Notes: a model not told the origin generated them from the letters alone. 64,000 nucleotides of DNA from Sphingobacteriales bacterium (GCA_016192105.1 JACPUV010000007.1:1-64000); one strand, 5' to 3'; shown: positions 35,547-45,316, numbered from the stretch's first letter. Translations and numbers: made by a program.

Positions 35547-36812
35547 TCAGGCAACAGCCGCTTTTTCTTTTGCTTTACCTTCCGTCTGCTCCACGTTTCT
35601 TGCCACACTTAGTATGATCCCGATCGCCAGGCAGGTAAAGATGAAACTGGTACCTCCCATGCTCACCAGCGGCAGGGTTACCCCTGTAACCGGGAACAGG
35701 TTAACGGTTACCGCCATATTCGCCACGGCCTGTACGGCCAGGGTAAAACTCAGTCCCAGCGCCAGGAAAGCCCCGAATGCAAAAGGACATCGTTTAAAGA
35801 TCCGGATACAGCGGTAGAGAAATACCAGGTAGATAAACATGATAAAAGCACCGCCTGCAAGTCCATACTCTTCTATAATGATGGCATAAATAAAATCATT
35901 GTAGGCCTGCGGCAGGAAATCACGGGTGGTACTGTTCCCCGGTCCCACCCCGAATACTCCGCCTTTGGCAATGGCGATCTTGGCCTGTCCTGTTTGATAA
36001 GCGCCGCCATCAATATCTTCTTTTGTCCCGTAAATAAAACTTTCCACGCGGCCGATCCAGGTATCCACCCGGGCCGTAAGGGTGCCGGAAGTTTTTTTAG
36101 TCACTACAATCTCTCCGTCTGCTTTATGCCGGATCACAGCAGCGGAAACCAGGATCAGTACCGGGATCAGGGCGATCCCGATCGTCATCAGGATATGCCG
36201 GGTGCGGACACGCCCGATAAACAATAACATCAGGCAACTGGCGCCCAGCAGCATGGCGGTGGAAAGATTAGCCGGTGCAATCAGCATACAGACCAGTGCC
36301 ACGGGCCAGATCACCGGCAGGAACCCTTTTTTGAAATCCTTGATCACATCCTGTTTCTTACTGAGTAAACGCGCCAGATACATAAAGAGGGCGAGCTTGG
36401 CAAGATCCGAAGTCTGCATCGTCATGTTGATGATCGGGAGCCGGATCCAGCGGCTGCCCTCATTCATCTTTACCCCGAAGAACAGGGTATAGATTAACAG
36501 CGGAACGGACAACAGGAATACAAAACGGGCCGCTTTGGAATAAAAAGTATAATTGACCAGGTGGGCAAAATAAATGACCATGATCCCGGCCAGGATAAAC
36601 GCCACCTGTTTGAACAGGTACACTTCGGTGTTTCCCTTGTAATTTTTATACGCCAGCGAACCGGTGGCACTGTACACGGCCAGCAAAGAGACCAGGGTCA
36701 GCAATACCACGAGGGCCCAGATCACTTTGTCGCCCTTTGTTTTGCTGAGCAGGTGCTGTGTATTGAAAGTATTTTTCAATTCATTGAACCGTATGTCCCT
36801 TGTCGCTTCCAT
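35547..36812 (-). CDS. ftsW: Peptidoglycan glycosyltransferase FtsW
   Basis: 421 residues, SEDS family, about ten transmembrane helices. The N-terminal cytoplasmic stretch precedes the first helix around residue 30. KLALFMYLARL and GGVFGVGPGNS are typical SEDS landmarks. It polymerises septal glycan with FtsI. murD ends 5 bases upstream of its start codon, indicating tight co-transcription. Confidence 0.96.
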   Translation of the reverse strand: MEATRDIRFNELKNTFNTQHLLSKTKGDKVIWALVVLLTLVSLLAVYSATGSLAYKNYKGNTEVYLFKQVAFILAGIMVIYFAHLVNYTFYSKAARFVFLLSVPLLIYTLFFGVKMNEGSRWIRLPIINMTMQTSDLAKLALFMYLARLLSKKQDVIKDFKKGFLPVIWPVALVCMLIAPANLSTAMLLGASCLMLLFIGRVRTRHILMTIGIALIPVLILVSAAVIRHKADGEIVVTKKTSGTLTARVDTWIGRVESFIYGTKEDIDGGAYQTGQAKIAIAKGGVFGVGPGNSTTRDFLPQAYNDFIYAIIIEEYGLAGGAFIMFIYLVFLYRCIRIFKRCPFAFGAFLALGLSFTLAVQAVANMAVTVNLFPVTGVTLPLVSMGGTSFIFTCLAIGIILSVARNVEQTEGKAKEKAAVA

Positions 36813-36817
36813 TTATA

Positions 36818-38158
36818 TTATAACTCCTTAACGGCTTGTTTAAACTGTGTTCCGCGGTCCTCGTAATTCTTGAACAAATCAAAACTGGCACAGGCGGGAC
36901 TGAGCAATACCACATCCCCCTTCCCGGCAAAATGAAAAGCAGCCTGCACGGCTTCCAGGGCACTGCCCGCTGTGAGTATCGTGGGTATGCTGTTTTCAAA
37001 GGCCGCATAGATCTTTGAATTATCCGTACCCAGGCAGATAATGGCTTTTACTTTTTCCTTTACCAGGTCCGCGATCAGCGAATAATCATTGCCCTTGTCC
37101 ACCCCGCCCAGGATCAGCACCGTGGGTTTGGTCATACTTTCCAGTGCATACCAGGTGGAATTGACATTGGTAGCTTTGCTGTCATTGATAAAATCCACCC
37201 CGCGCACCGTAGCCACATGCTCCATCCGGTGTTCCAGGCTCTGGAAATTCTGTACCGCGTCACGGATCTTATCCTTCCGGATATCCATGGTTGTTGCTGC
37301 CACACATGCTGCCATTGTATTGTACTGGTTATGTTTTCCTTTTAACGCGAAATCAAACACGCTCATGGTAGTAAAATCCTGTCCGGTTCTTACATACATA
37401 TCCCCGTCTTTAATAAACGCTCCGTTGGGTAGTTCTCTTTTCATACTGATTGGCAGTTGGTTTGATTTGATATTGAACTGGTTTAAATATTTCATGGTTA
37501 CTTCATCATCCGCGCAGTAAATGAAATGGTCATTTGCCTGCTGGTTCATCGCAATCCGGAATTTGCTCCGGATATAGTTTTCGAATTTGTATTCGTAACG
37601 GTCCAGGTGGTCTTCGGTGATATTGGTCAGGATGGCCACATCCGGACGGAATGTTTTGATATCATCCAGCTGGAAACTGCTTAGTTCCACCACGTAAAGC
37701 GGGCGGGGATCCAGGGCCACCTGTTTGGCAAATGATTCTCCGATATTTCCCACCAGGGCGGCATCCAGGCCGGCTTCCTTACAGATATGATAAGTAAGCG
37801 CGGTGGTAGTGGTCTTGCCGTTGCTGCCCGTGACCGCGATGATCTTACTGTTTCCTTTATGCCGGTAGGCCAGTTCCACTTCACTGATCACCGGTATGCC
37901 CTTTGCCCGGATCTCTTTTACGATCGCGGCTTTCTCGGGGATACCCGGACTCTTCATCACTTCATCCGCGTTCAGGATGAGGTCTTCGGTATGCTGCCCT
38001 TCTTCAAAGGCGATACCCGCTTCCCTGAGTTCGTTACGATACTCTTTCTTCAAAGAACTTCCGTCGGAAAGGAAAACGTCATCGCCTTGCTGTTTCGCCA
38101 GGAGGGCGGCACCCACGCCGCTTTCGCCTCCACCCAGTATGACAAATCTTTTTCCCAT
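36818..38158 (-). CDS. murD: UDP-N-acetylmuramoylalanine--D-glutamate ligase MurD
   Basis: 446 residues. The N-terminal domain starts ILGGGESGVGAA, the ATP loop is VTGSNGKTTT (about 110-119), and the C-terminal ILGGVDKGNDY completes the Mur-ligase pattern. It adds D-Glu in the cytoplasm. It lies between mraY and ftsW. Confidence 0.96.
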   Translation of the reverse strand: MGKRFVILGGGESGVGAALLAKQQGDDVFLSDGSSLKKEYRNELREAGIAFEEGQHTEDLILNADEVMKSPGIPEKAAIVKEIRAKGIPVISEVELAYRHKGNSKIIAVTGSNGKTTTTALTYHICKEAGLDAALVGNIGESFAKQVALDPRPLYVVELSSFQLDDIKTFRPDVAILTNITEDHLDRYEYKFENYIRSKFRIAMNQQANDHFIYCADDEVTMKYLNQFNIKSNQLPISMKRELPNGAFIKDGDMYVRTGQDFTTMSVFDFALKGKHNQYNTMAACVAATTMDIRKDKIRDAVQNFQSLEHRMEHVATVRGVDFINDSKATNVNSTWYALESMTKPTVLILGGVDKGNDYSLIADLVKEKVKAIICLGTDNSKIYAAFENSIPTILTAGSALEAVQAAFHFAGKGDVVLLSPACASFDLFKNYEDRGTQFKQAVKEL

Positions 38159-38323
38159 ATCAATTGATCAGTGTACGGAACACGGTTCTTCAGAAGTATT
38201 GGTTTTACTACAACTGCACCACAATTCGATTGGATCAGAACGATAGTCTTCTTAAGGATTGGATCCGGGTTTTTCGGTTATATCTTGAACCCGTCTGCCC
38301 GCCCGTTCACCAGGCCCGGGTTT
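38159..38323. other. Gap between mraY and murD
   Basis: 165 bases, one of the widest internal gaps of the cluster. No gene seen; it may hold a secondary promoter, but I do not see a clean consensus. Confidence 0.35.
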
Positions 38324-39601
38324 TTATCTCAGTTTCAGCGTGACGATGCTCAGCACCACCAGCAACACCGTTATGATCCAGAACCTCGTTACGATCTTCA
38401 CCTCATGGTATTTCTTTACCTGGTAGTGATGGTGCAGCGGAGCTTTCAGAAAGATCCGCCGGCCCTCTCCATATTTCCGTTTCGTGTATTTGAAATACCC
38501 CACCTGCAGCATCACACTCAGGCTCTCCACGAAAAACACACCGCAGAAAATCGGGATCAGCAATTCCTTGTGTACAATAATGGCCAGTGAAGCAATGATC
38601 CCGCCCAGTGTCAGGCTGCCCGTATCCCCCATGAACAGCTGCGCCGGGAAGGAATTGTACCAGAGAAAACCCACACAGGCCCCGATCATGGCCGCAATAA
38701 AAACGGACGATTCCCCCAGGTTCGGGATATACATGATGTTCAGGTAATCCGCGAAGACCAGGTTACCGCTGGCATAAGCGAAGATGCCGAGCAGGGTGCC
38801 GATCAGCGCCGAAGTGCCGGTGGCCAGTCCATCCAGGCCATCTGTCAGGTTGGAGCCATTGGATACCGCGGTGATAATAAAGATCACGATCAGGATATAG
38901 AGCACCCAGGTGTACTCTCTCATGGATGCCGGTAAGAGCTTGGAATAATTAAATTCGTGGTTCTTCACAAAGGGAATGGTGGTCACCGGCGCTTTGGTTT
39001 CTACGAAATATTTTATTTTGCCGTTGACGGTCTTAGCCATTACTGTTGTATCGGATGGGGGCACTTTACCTACATACTCCCGCCATATTTTCACATCGCT
39101 GTTAAAATAGAGCGTCGCGCCCACCAGCACACCCAGTCCCACCTGCCCGAGTATCTTGAACCAGCCGGCTAATCCGTCCTTATTCGATTTTTTATACTCA
39201 GTCCCTTTCTGCTGCGCCATTCTCTTGCTCTTCAGCTTCAGGTAATCATCAATAAACCCGATGATACCCAGCCAAACGGTACTGATCAGTAAAACCTGTA
39301 CATAGACATTGGTCAGGTCGGCCAGCAGCAGGGTCGGGATAAGGATGGCCAGGATGATAATGATCCCGCCCATGGTGGGTGTACCTTTCTTGCTTTCTTC
39401 GCCGGCCAGCCCTTCTTCACGGATACTCTCGCTGATCTGTTTCTTCTGCAGAAAGCGGATCAGTTTTTTCCCATACACCAGGGTGATGAACAAGGAGAGT
39501 AATACCGCGGCCAGTACCCGGAACGTAATAAACCCGAACAGGCGGCTGCCCGGGATTTCGATTCCTTCCATCTTCAGCCATTCAAATAAATGATGTAACA
39601 T
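38324..39601 (-). CDS. mraY: Phospho-MurNAc-pentapeptide transferase MraY
   Basis: 425 residues with about ten transmembrane helices. The Asp-rich catalytic segments include IGFIDDYLKLKS, NLTDGLDGLATG and FMGDTGSLTLGG, and the HHHYQ segment (about residue 395) is also present. It makes lipid I. A hydrophilic insert of about 60 residues between early helices (from about 155 on) is longer than in E. coli MraY (360 residues), as often seen in Bacteroidota. It is followed by murD. Confidence 0.97.
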   Translation of the reverse strand: MLHHLFEWLKMEGIEIPGSRLFGFITFRVLAAVLLSLFITLVYGKKLIRFLQKKQISESIREEGLAGEESKKGTPTMGGIIIILAILIPTLLLADLTNVYVQVLLISTVWLGIIGFIDDYLKLKSKRMAQQKGTEYKKSNKDGLAGWFKILGQVGLGVLVGATLYFNSDVKIWREYVGKVPPSDTTVMAKTVNGKIKYFVETKAPVTTIPFVKNHEFNYSKLLPASMREYTWVLYILIVIFIITAVSNGSNLTDGLDGLATGTSALIGTLLGIFAYASGNLVFADYLNIMYIPNLGESSVFIAAMIGACVGFLWYNSFPAQLFMGDTGSLTLGGIIASLAIIVHKELLIPIFCGVFFVESLSVMLQVGYFKYTKRKYGEGRRIFLKAPLHHHYQVKKYHEVKIVTRFWIITVLLVVLSIVTLKLR

Positions 39602-39618
39602 TTCGCTGCGGTTATTAA

Positions 39619-41082
39619 TTACTTATTCAACAATTCAAAAAAATCCGTTACTGTTTCCTTATCGTCAAAATGATTCCTGACTCCTTTTATTTCCTGGTAC
39701 TTCTCATGTCCCTTCCCTGCCACCAGGATGATATCCTCTTTCCGGGCCAGGCTGATCGCTGTTTTGATCGCCTCCTTCCTGTCCGTGATTGAGATATATT
39801 TCCGCCGGTACCCCGCCGCCAGTCCTTCTTCCATATCCCGGATGATCTGTTCCGGGTCTTCGGTCCGGGGATTATCACTGGTGAAGATCACCCGGTCGCT
39901 GTGCTCACAGGCTACGGCTGCCATCACGGGTCTTTTTGTTTTATCCCGGTCACCCCCGCACCCCACTACTGTGATCACCTGCTCAAATCCCTTCTTCAGT
40001 TTTTTGATCGTGGCCAGTACATTCAGCAGGGCATCCGGTGTATGGGCATAATCCACGATCGCCATCACCCGTTCATTAGCGGATACGAGGTAATCAAACC
40101 TTCCTTCCGCTCCGCTCTGTTCACTGAGTGCAGTCAGCACCTCCTGTTTATCTTCTCCCAGGCAAACCGCCGCGCCATATACCGCCAGCAGGTTATAGGC
40201 ATTGAACTCACCGATCAGCCGGAAATGCACTTCCACCTCATTCACCGTCATCTGCAGCCCGCCCAGGCCATTGTCGAGGATCTTCCCCTTAAAATCAGCC
40301 ACAGTTTTCAGGCTGTAGTAATACTTCTTCGCATTCGTATTCTGCAGCATCACCGTTCCCCGCTTGTCATCGGCGTTGCTGACCGCGAAAGCAGTGGCCG
40401 GCAATGAATCGAAGAAGGCTTTCTTCACCCGGATATATTCCTCAAAAGTTTTGTGGTAATCCAGGTGATCGTGGGTGATATTGCTGAAAATGCCCCCCGC
40501 ATATTGCAGGCCGGTTACCCGGTGCTGGTGAACGGCATGTGAACTGGTTTCCATGAATACATGGGTGCAGCCCTCATCCGCCATCTGCTTTAGCAAGCGG
40601 TTCAGGCTGATCGCATCCGGTGTGGTATGCGTGGCTTCCACCACCTGCCCGGCCACCCGGTTCTCCACCGTGCTCAGCAACCCGCATTTATATCCCAATC
40701 TTGTAAAGAGCTTGTATAATAATGTCGCAATCGTTGTTTTCCCGTTTGTTCCCGTCACCCCAACCAGTTTCACCCGTGCGGAGGGTCTTTCAAAAAAATT
40801 ATCCGCCATATACCCGGCCGCTGCCGCGCTGTTCTCCACCTGCACATACACGACCTGCTCACTTGTCTTCGCCGGCAGACTTTCGCAAATAATGGCGGCC
40901 GCCCCGTTTTCAATTGCTTTCTCAATGAACTGGTGCCCGTCGGCTGCTGCCCCCTTTACGGCGATGAAGGCGGCACCCGGTCTCACTTTCCTCGAATCCA
41001 GTTGCAGGTCATTGATCGCAACGGATGTGGCGCCTGCCACTGACCGGATCGGGACTCTATATAATACATCCTGTAATACCAC
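39619..41082 (-). CDS. murE: UDP-MurNAc-tripeptide synthetase MurE, DAP-type
   Basis: 487 residues. The ATP loop is VTGTNGKTTIATL (about 109-121), and the specificity motif DNPR lies in IFTSDNPRTEDP, which by family knowledge marks ligases that add meso-diaminopimelate. This fits a Gram-negative cell wall. The start codon is GTG at 41082. The gene lies between ftsI (27-base gap) and mraY (17-base gap). No murF gene follows, unlike in the E. coli cluster. Confidence 0.96.
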   Translation of the reverse strand: MVLQDVLYRVPIRSVAGATSVAINDLQLDSRKVRPGAAFIAVKGAAADGHQFIEKAIENGAAAIICESLPAKTSEQVVYVQVENSAAAAGYMADNFFERPSARVKLVGVTGTNGKTTIATLLYKLFTRLGYKCGLLSTVENRVAGQVVEATHTTPDAISLNRLLKQMADEGCTHVFMETSSHAVHQHRVTGLQYAGGIFSNITHDHLDYHKTFEEYIRVKKAFFDSLPATAFAVSNADDKRGTVMLQNTNAKKYYYSLKTVADFKGKILDNGLGGLQMTVNEVEVHFRLIGEFNAYNLLAVYGAAVCLGEDKQEVLTALSEQSGAEGRFDYLVSANERVMAIVDYAHTPDALLNVLATIKKLKKGFEQVITVVGCGGDRDKTKRPVMAAVACEHSDRVIFTSDNPRTEDPEQIIRDMEEGLAAGYRRKYISITDRKEAIKTAISLARKEDIILVAGKGHEKYQEIKGVRNHFDDKETVTDFFELLNK

Positions 41083-41109
41083 GATAACTTTTAGTTCAAT
41101 CCTCCGTTT

Positions 41110-43242
41110 TTAACTCAGTTCCAATACCACGGAAACGCCTTTTGCCAGTTCGGTTCCGGGGGCGATGGACTGGGTCGCTATTTTTCCCTTACCCGTCACC
41201 GTTACTTTCACGCCCATATTCTCCAGCAGGTACAAGGCATCTTTTAATCCCATTCCCCTTACATTCGGCATCCGTTTCTTCCGGATCGTATTTACCTTAA
41301 TCACCGGCTGGTAATTGGAAGCATAGACCAGGGCCCAGTTTTGCTGCCCGGTGGAATCCGCATACTTCACTTTTAACGTGTTGTACACATTCACGATATC
41401 CGGCGCATACCCGGCATAGAAATATGCCGAACTGTCTTTTTTTGCTGCGTACAGGGAAGGGTCTTTCTTCTCCACATACATTGCATATAACTTAGTGGCG
41501 ATTTCCCGGAATACAGGGCCTGCTACTGTTCCGCCATAGTGGGAAGCGGCATGGGCCTTTGTCCGGATAACCACGATACAGGTGTACTGGGGTTTATCAG
41601 CCGGGAAATAACCCACAAAGCTGGCCTGATAGACACCGTGATCATATTTGATCGGGCCATCCGATACATGGGCCGTACCGGTTTTACCCGCTACCGCGAA
41701 TGGCATCCCGCTAAACACTTTGCGGCCGGTTCCTTCTGTAACCACCATTTCCATGGATTCGCGGGCCACTTTGATCACATCCGGCTTGCAGATATTTTCA
41801 CTGAGTACCACCGGTTCAAATTGTTTATACAGCACCCCGCTATGCTGAATACTGTTTACCAGGTAGGGCTTCATCATCCGCCCGTTATTGGCAATGGAAT
41901 TATACAGCATCAGGGTGTGCAGGGGACTTACCTGTATCCCATAACCGAAACTCATCCAGAGCATATTGCCTTCGGCGCTCCCCTTCTGATCCAGTGGAGC
42001 CATCGTGGGTTTGGGCACATTGGCCAGGTCAACCGGAACCCTTACATCCAGGTGAAAGCGGTGTATATAGTCTTTCAGTTCAGCCGGCTTTTTCGCGAAA
42101 GCTTTATAGGCCAGTTTGCTCATGCCGATATTGGAACTGTGGGCAAAACATTCTTTCACTGTAAGTGCCGGTTTCGGCTGCCTTTCCGCATCGGAGACCA
42201 TTTTATTTCCCACCTGCATCCGACCGGCTGTTCCCACTTCAACAATATCATTGGGTGCGCTGGTTCCTTTTTCCAGTACGGATAATAAGGTCACCAGTTT
42301 GATCGTGGACCCGGGTTCTGTTGCACGCAGGGCGTAATTATCATCTTCCCAGTAACTGCCATCGGGACGGCGGCCCAGGTTGGCCATCGCCTTGATCTTG
42401 CCGGTGGCGGTTTCCATCACAATGGCGGTGCCGTAGGGGCCTTCACACTGCTGCATCATCCGGAGAAGGGCCGTTTCAGTGATATCCTGGATCTGCACAT
42501 CCAGCGTGGTATATACATCTTTCCCGTTTTCCGGATCGGTCTCGGATCCCTCAATGGGAATCGCGGTACCCCCGGCGATATAGCGTACCAGCTTCTGACC
42601 ACTTCTGCCGCTCAGCACACTGTCATAACTTTTTTCAAGTCCCACATTCTGCTTACGGATCTTTCCGTCGCTGGCCATATGCTCCCGGGAGAGTCCGATG
42701 GTGCGACTGGCCAGCAGGCCGAAGGGAGGCAGCCGCTTGCTGTTGGTCTCAACGATGATGCCGCTCTTGTTCCGTCCCAGGCGGGCCAGGGGAAATTCCC
42801 GGAATACTTTGTACTGCTCAAAGCTTAATTTCTTTTTCAGGGAATAGTAGCGGGCATTCTTTTTAAAAGCCGCTTTCAGTTCTTTTTTATATCCGGCGGA
42901 TGACTGGTCGCCGAAATAGGCAGCCAGTGCCATGGAGAATGAATCAATGTTCTCGTAGAACCGTTTCCCTTTCTTTTCCCGGAGACCATCCGCGTTAAAG
43001 TCGATGTAGATATCAAAAGTGGGAATGGAAGCGCTGAGCATCTGCCCGTCTTCGCTGTAGATGGTACCCCTTTGTGCATCCAGTTCGATGAAACGCTGGT
43101 GCAGGCTGTCACTCATACTGCGCCAGTGATCGCCTTCCACCCGCTGGATATAAAAGGCCCTTCCGAGTACCAGTAAACTCAGCACCACGATGCCAAGAAA
43201 ACTGAGATATACTCTCCAAAGTATGTCGCGTTTTACTTCCAA
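41110..43242 (-). CDS. ftsI: Septal transpeptidase FtsI (PBP3-like) with C-terminal PASTA domain
   Basis: 710 residues. One N-terminal transmembrane helix (about 10-30), a dimerisation domain, then the penicillin-binding transpeptidase domain with SxxK in EPGSTIKLVT (about 311), SxN in HSSNIGMSK (about 364) and KTG in AGKTGTAHV (about 520). The C-terminal 60 residues (MPNVRGMGLKDALYLLE ... GVSVVLELS) form one PASTA domain, a module absent from E. coli FtsI but common in Bacteroidota and Gram-positive versions. It cross-links septal peptidoglycan. The start codon is TTG; no ATG is available upstream in frame in the visible gap. Confidence 0.95.
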   Translation of the reverse strand: MEVKRDILWRVYLSFLGIVVLSLLVLGRAFYIQRVEGDHWRSMSDSLHQRFIELDAQRGTIYSEDGQMLSASIPTFDIYIDFNADGLREKKGKRFYENIDSFSMALAAYFGDQSSAGYKKELKAAFKKNARYYSLKKKLSFEQYKVFREFPLARLGRNKSGIIVETNSKRLPPFGLLASRTIGLSREHMASDGKIRKQNVGLEKSYDSVLSGRSGQKLVRYIAGGTAIPIEGSETDPENGKDVYTTLDVQIQDITETALLRMMQQCEGPYGTAIVMETATGKIKAMANLGRRPDGSYWEDDNYALRATEPGSTIKLVTLLSVLEKGTSAPNDIVEVGTAGRMQVGNKMVSDAERQPKPALTVKECFAHSSNIGMSKLAYKAFAKKPAELKDYIHRFHLDVRVPVDLANVPKPTMAPLDQKGSAEGNMLWMSFGYGIQVSPLHTLMLYNSIANNGRMMKPYLVNSIQHSGVLYKQFEPVVLSENICKPDVIKVARESMEMVVTEGTGRKVFSGMPFAVAGKTGTAHVSDGPIKYDHGVYQASFVGYFPADKPQYTCIVVIRTKAHAASHYGGTVAGPVFREIATKLYAMYVEKKDPSLYAAKKDSSAYFYAGYAPDIVNVYNTLKVKYADSTGQQNWALVYASNYQPVIKVNTIRKKRMPNVRGMGLKDALYLLENMGVKVTVTGKGKIATQSIAPGTELAKGVSVVLELS

Positions 43243-43315
43243 TGCAGCTTTGCTTGTGTCCGTTGTTAGTTGTTCTGTTATCGTTACTGCTTTCGCAGTC
43301 CGTCCGTTGTTCTGC

Positions 43316-43672
43316 TTATTTAAGCAAACTGCTGTCCGTCAATACCACCGGTGATTCCGTCAGTTCCTTCAGCCCCAGGGGTTCCACCGCTTTGATCAGT
43401 TCACTTTGTTTGCTGCGGGAGATCAGTTCCCCCTTGACTGCTGTGTACTCGTACTGCAATTCCTTCACTTCTTTTTCGGTACGGTTGATATTGCGTATCG
43501 TCTTATCGGCCAGGTGCCCGTTGTAGATATACAATACCGCCAGCACTGCCAGGAACAAAAAGAAAGGCACCTGTTTCACGATGGACTGATAATTCAGCCA
43601 ACGCTTCCAGCTGTTCAGCCCGGCGGGCTGTTCGGCTTTCAGATCCCTTTCTTTTGTTTCTTGTTCCGGCAT
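43316..43672 (-). CDS. ftsL: FtsL-like small divisome protein
   Basis: 118 residues, one transmembrane helix (about 36-55) and a C-terminal coiled-coil-like helix rich in Glu, Lys and Leu. The location between rsmH and ftsI is the usual ftsL position. It acts with FtsQ and FtsB in divisome assembly. Sequence similarity in this family is low, so the identification rests on topology and position. Confidence 0.82.
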   Translation of the reverse strand: MPEQETKERDLKAEQPAGLNSWKRWLNYQSIVKQVPFFLFLAVLAVLYIYNGHLADKTIRNINRTEKEVKELQYEYTAVKGELISRSKQSELIKAVEPLGLKELTESPVVLTDSSLLK

Positions 43673-43759
43673 ACATGCGTTTTTCGCCTGTTAGTTTTGT
43701 CCGCACGGGAATTTCCGGTGGGACTGGTTTTTCATCACCCTTTACAAGGGTTGATTTCA

Positions 43760-43792
43760 AAGGATATAGATTTTCCAGATTTTAATATCCTT
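43760..43792. repeat. Inverted repeat in the rsmH-ftsL gap
   Basis: AAGGATAT (43760-43767) and ATATCCTT (43785-43792) are perfect inverted 8-mers around a 17-base loop, in the 144-base gap between rsmH and ftsL. Confidence 0.5.
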
Positions 43793-43816
43793 ATATATGG
43801 AATAACGATTTCCTGT

Positions 43817-44803
43817 TTACCCCTCAGCCTTCCCTGTTTTTTCCGCCACCCGCAGTTTGGCGCTTCTTGACCGGGGGTTCCTTTTCATTTCTTCGGCGCT
43901 GGGCCCGATGGGTTTTTTCGTGATCAGTTTCAGTTCGCTGAGGGACGGAGTATTGATAAAGGGGTTCTCTTCCGGCTCATCAAATGAACCGCGGCGGAAA
44001 AAATTCTTGACCAGTCTGTCCTCGAGTGAATGAAACGTGATGATGGCGACCCGGCCTCCGGGTTTTAACAGGTTGGGGACTTGCTGCAGCATTTCTTTTA
44101 ATGCACCTAACTCATCATTAACCTCTATCCTCAGCGCCTGGAAAACCTGGGCGAAGTACTTGTTGGGATTTCCTTTTACAATATCCCGGACCGCATTCTT
44201 AAAACCGTCAATCGTCTTCAGTGAAGCTGTATTCCTGACCTGTACAATTGTACGGGCCAGGGTTTTGGCATTGGTAACCTCTCCATACTGCTCAAACAGT
44301 TTGTGCAATCGTTGTTCAGTATAGGTACTAACCACTTCGTAAGCGGTCAGGGCCTGTCGCTGATCCATCCGCATGTCGAGGGCGGCATTAAAGCGGGTGG
44401 AGAACCCTCTTTCCGCCTCATCAAACTGGTGACTGCTGACGCCCAGGTCGGCCATAATACCATCCACCGCGGTGACCTGTTCTAACCGGAGGAAACGCTG
44501 CAGGTGACGAAAATTGTGTGAAACAAAAACTAATCTTTCGTCTGCAGGCAGGCCTGCCTGTCCGGTAGGCAGGTTCTTTTTTGCATCGGCATCCTGGTCA
44601 AAAACCACCAGTTTACCTGTGGGGCCCAGCCGGCTGAGGAGGGCTTTTGAATGACCGCCTCCGCCGAACGTGCAATCCACATAGATGCCATCCGGTTGAA
44701 TATTCAGGGCCTCCAGGGTTTCGCTCAGCAGTACCGGAACATGATAGTCTTGCGAATCAGTTGGTAAGCCGGAAGCATTTTTTTGTTGTTTGGGCTTTTC
44801 CAT
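43817..44803 (-). CDS. rsmH: 16S rRNA (cytosine-1402-N4)-methyltransferase RsmH
   Basis: 328 residues. SAM-binding GGGGHSKALLS near residue 50 and the family segments DLGVSSHQFDEAERGFS and IITFHSLEDRLVK are clear. It methylates C1402 of 16S rRNA. It carries a short in-frame insertion, residues NLPTGQAGLPADE, encoded by a palindromic repeat (44545-44573), between the early SAM-binding part and LVFVSHNF; it does not break the frame. mraZ ends 9 bases upstream. Confidence 0.95.
   Translation of the reverse strand: MEKPKQQKNASGLPTDSQDYHVPVLLSETLEALNIQPDGIYVDCTFGGGGHSKALLSRLGPTGKLVVFDQDADAKKNLPTGQAGLPADERLVFVSHNFRHLQRFLRLEQVTAVDGIMADLGVSSHQFDEAERGFSTRFNAALDMRMDQRQALTAYEVVSTYTEQRLHKLFEQYGEVTNAKTLARTIVQVRNTASLKTIDGFKNAVRDIVKGNPNKYFAQVFQALRIEVNDELGALKEMLQQVPNLLKPGGRVAIITFHSLEDRLVKNFFRRGSFDEPEENPFINTPSLSELKLITKKPIGPSAEEMKRNPRSRSAKLRVAEKTGKAEG
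44545..44573. repeat. Palindromic insertion read in frame within rsmH
   Basis: CAGGCAGG followed by CCTGCCTG (44545-44560) is a perfect 16-base palindrome, and CCTGCCT (44553-44559) pairs again with AGGCAGG (44567-44573). In the minus-strand frame it encodes part of NLPTGQAGLPA. Short repeats of this CCTGCC...GGCAGG type occur repeatedly in Bacteroidota genomes, from memory; only this one copy is evident in the window. Confidence 0.75.
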
Positions 44804-44812
44804 ACCGGCGCT

Positions 44813-45280
44813 TTAACTTTTCGACTTATCCGATCCGCTACCCAGCACCTGGTCTCCCAAATCACTGAATGTGTCCGAAGAAAGTGAATCAAAGATCTCT
44901 TTGTACTTATTACTATCCCAGATTTCCAGTTTGTCGCCTGTTGCCATCAGCACGATGTCTTTCTGCAGCCCGGCATAAGCCTTCAGGTTGGGCGGCAACA
45001 GGATTCTTCCGGCGCTGTCCGGTTCCACAAACGTGGCACCATTCAGGAATGCCCGTCTGAACTCCCTTTGTTTGGGGTCAAACTCATTCAGGCCGGTGAT
45101 CTTTTCAAAGAGTGGCTCCCAGGTCCGCATCGGGTAGAGAGCCAGGCATTTTTCAAAACCCCTGTTGATAACGAAACGGGTGGTCTCTTCTTCCGGCAAT
45201 TGCTTTTTGAAGCCCGCCGGGAGGAGGAAACGCCCCTTGGCGTCCAGTGTAGCTTCGAATTCTCCAAGAAAGCCGGTCAT
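44813..45280 (-). CDS. mraZ: Transcriptional regulator MraZ
   Basis: 155 residues. Two SpoVT-AbrB-like MraZ domains; the first opens FLGEFEATLDAKGRFLLP, the second carries PDSAGRILLPPNLKAY, both with the usual DxxGR motif. MraZ represses the dcw cluster it heads by binding repeated boxes next to its own promoter. A candidate box is at 45317-45349. Confidence 0.95.
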   Translation of the reverse strand: MTGFLGEFEATLDAKGRFLLPAGFKKQLPEEETTRFVINRGFEKCLALYPMRTWEPLFEKITGLNEFDPKQREFRRAFLNGATFVEPDSAGRILLPPNLKAYAGLQKDIVLMATGDKLEIWDSNKYKEIFDSLSSDTFSDLGDQVLGSGSDKSKS

Positions 45281-45316
45281 TATCAGGTGATTGGGTCAAT
45301 TTTGAACTAATTGACA

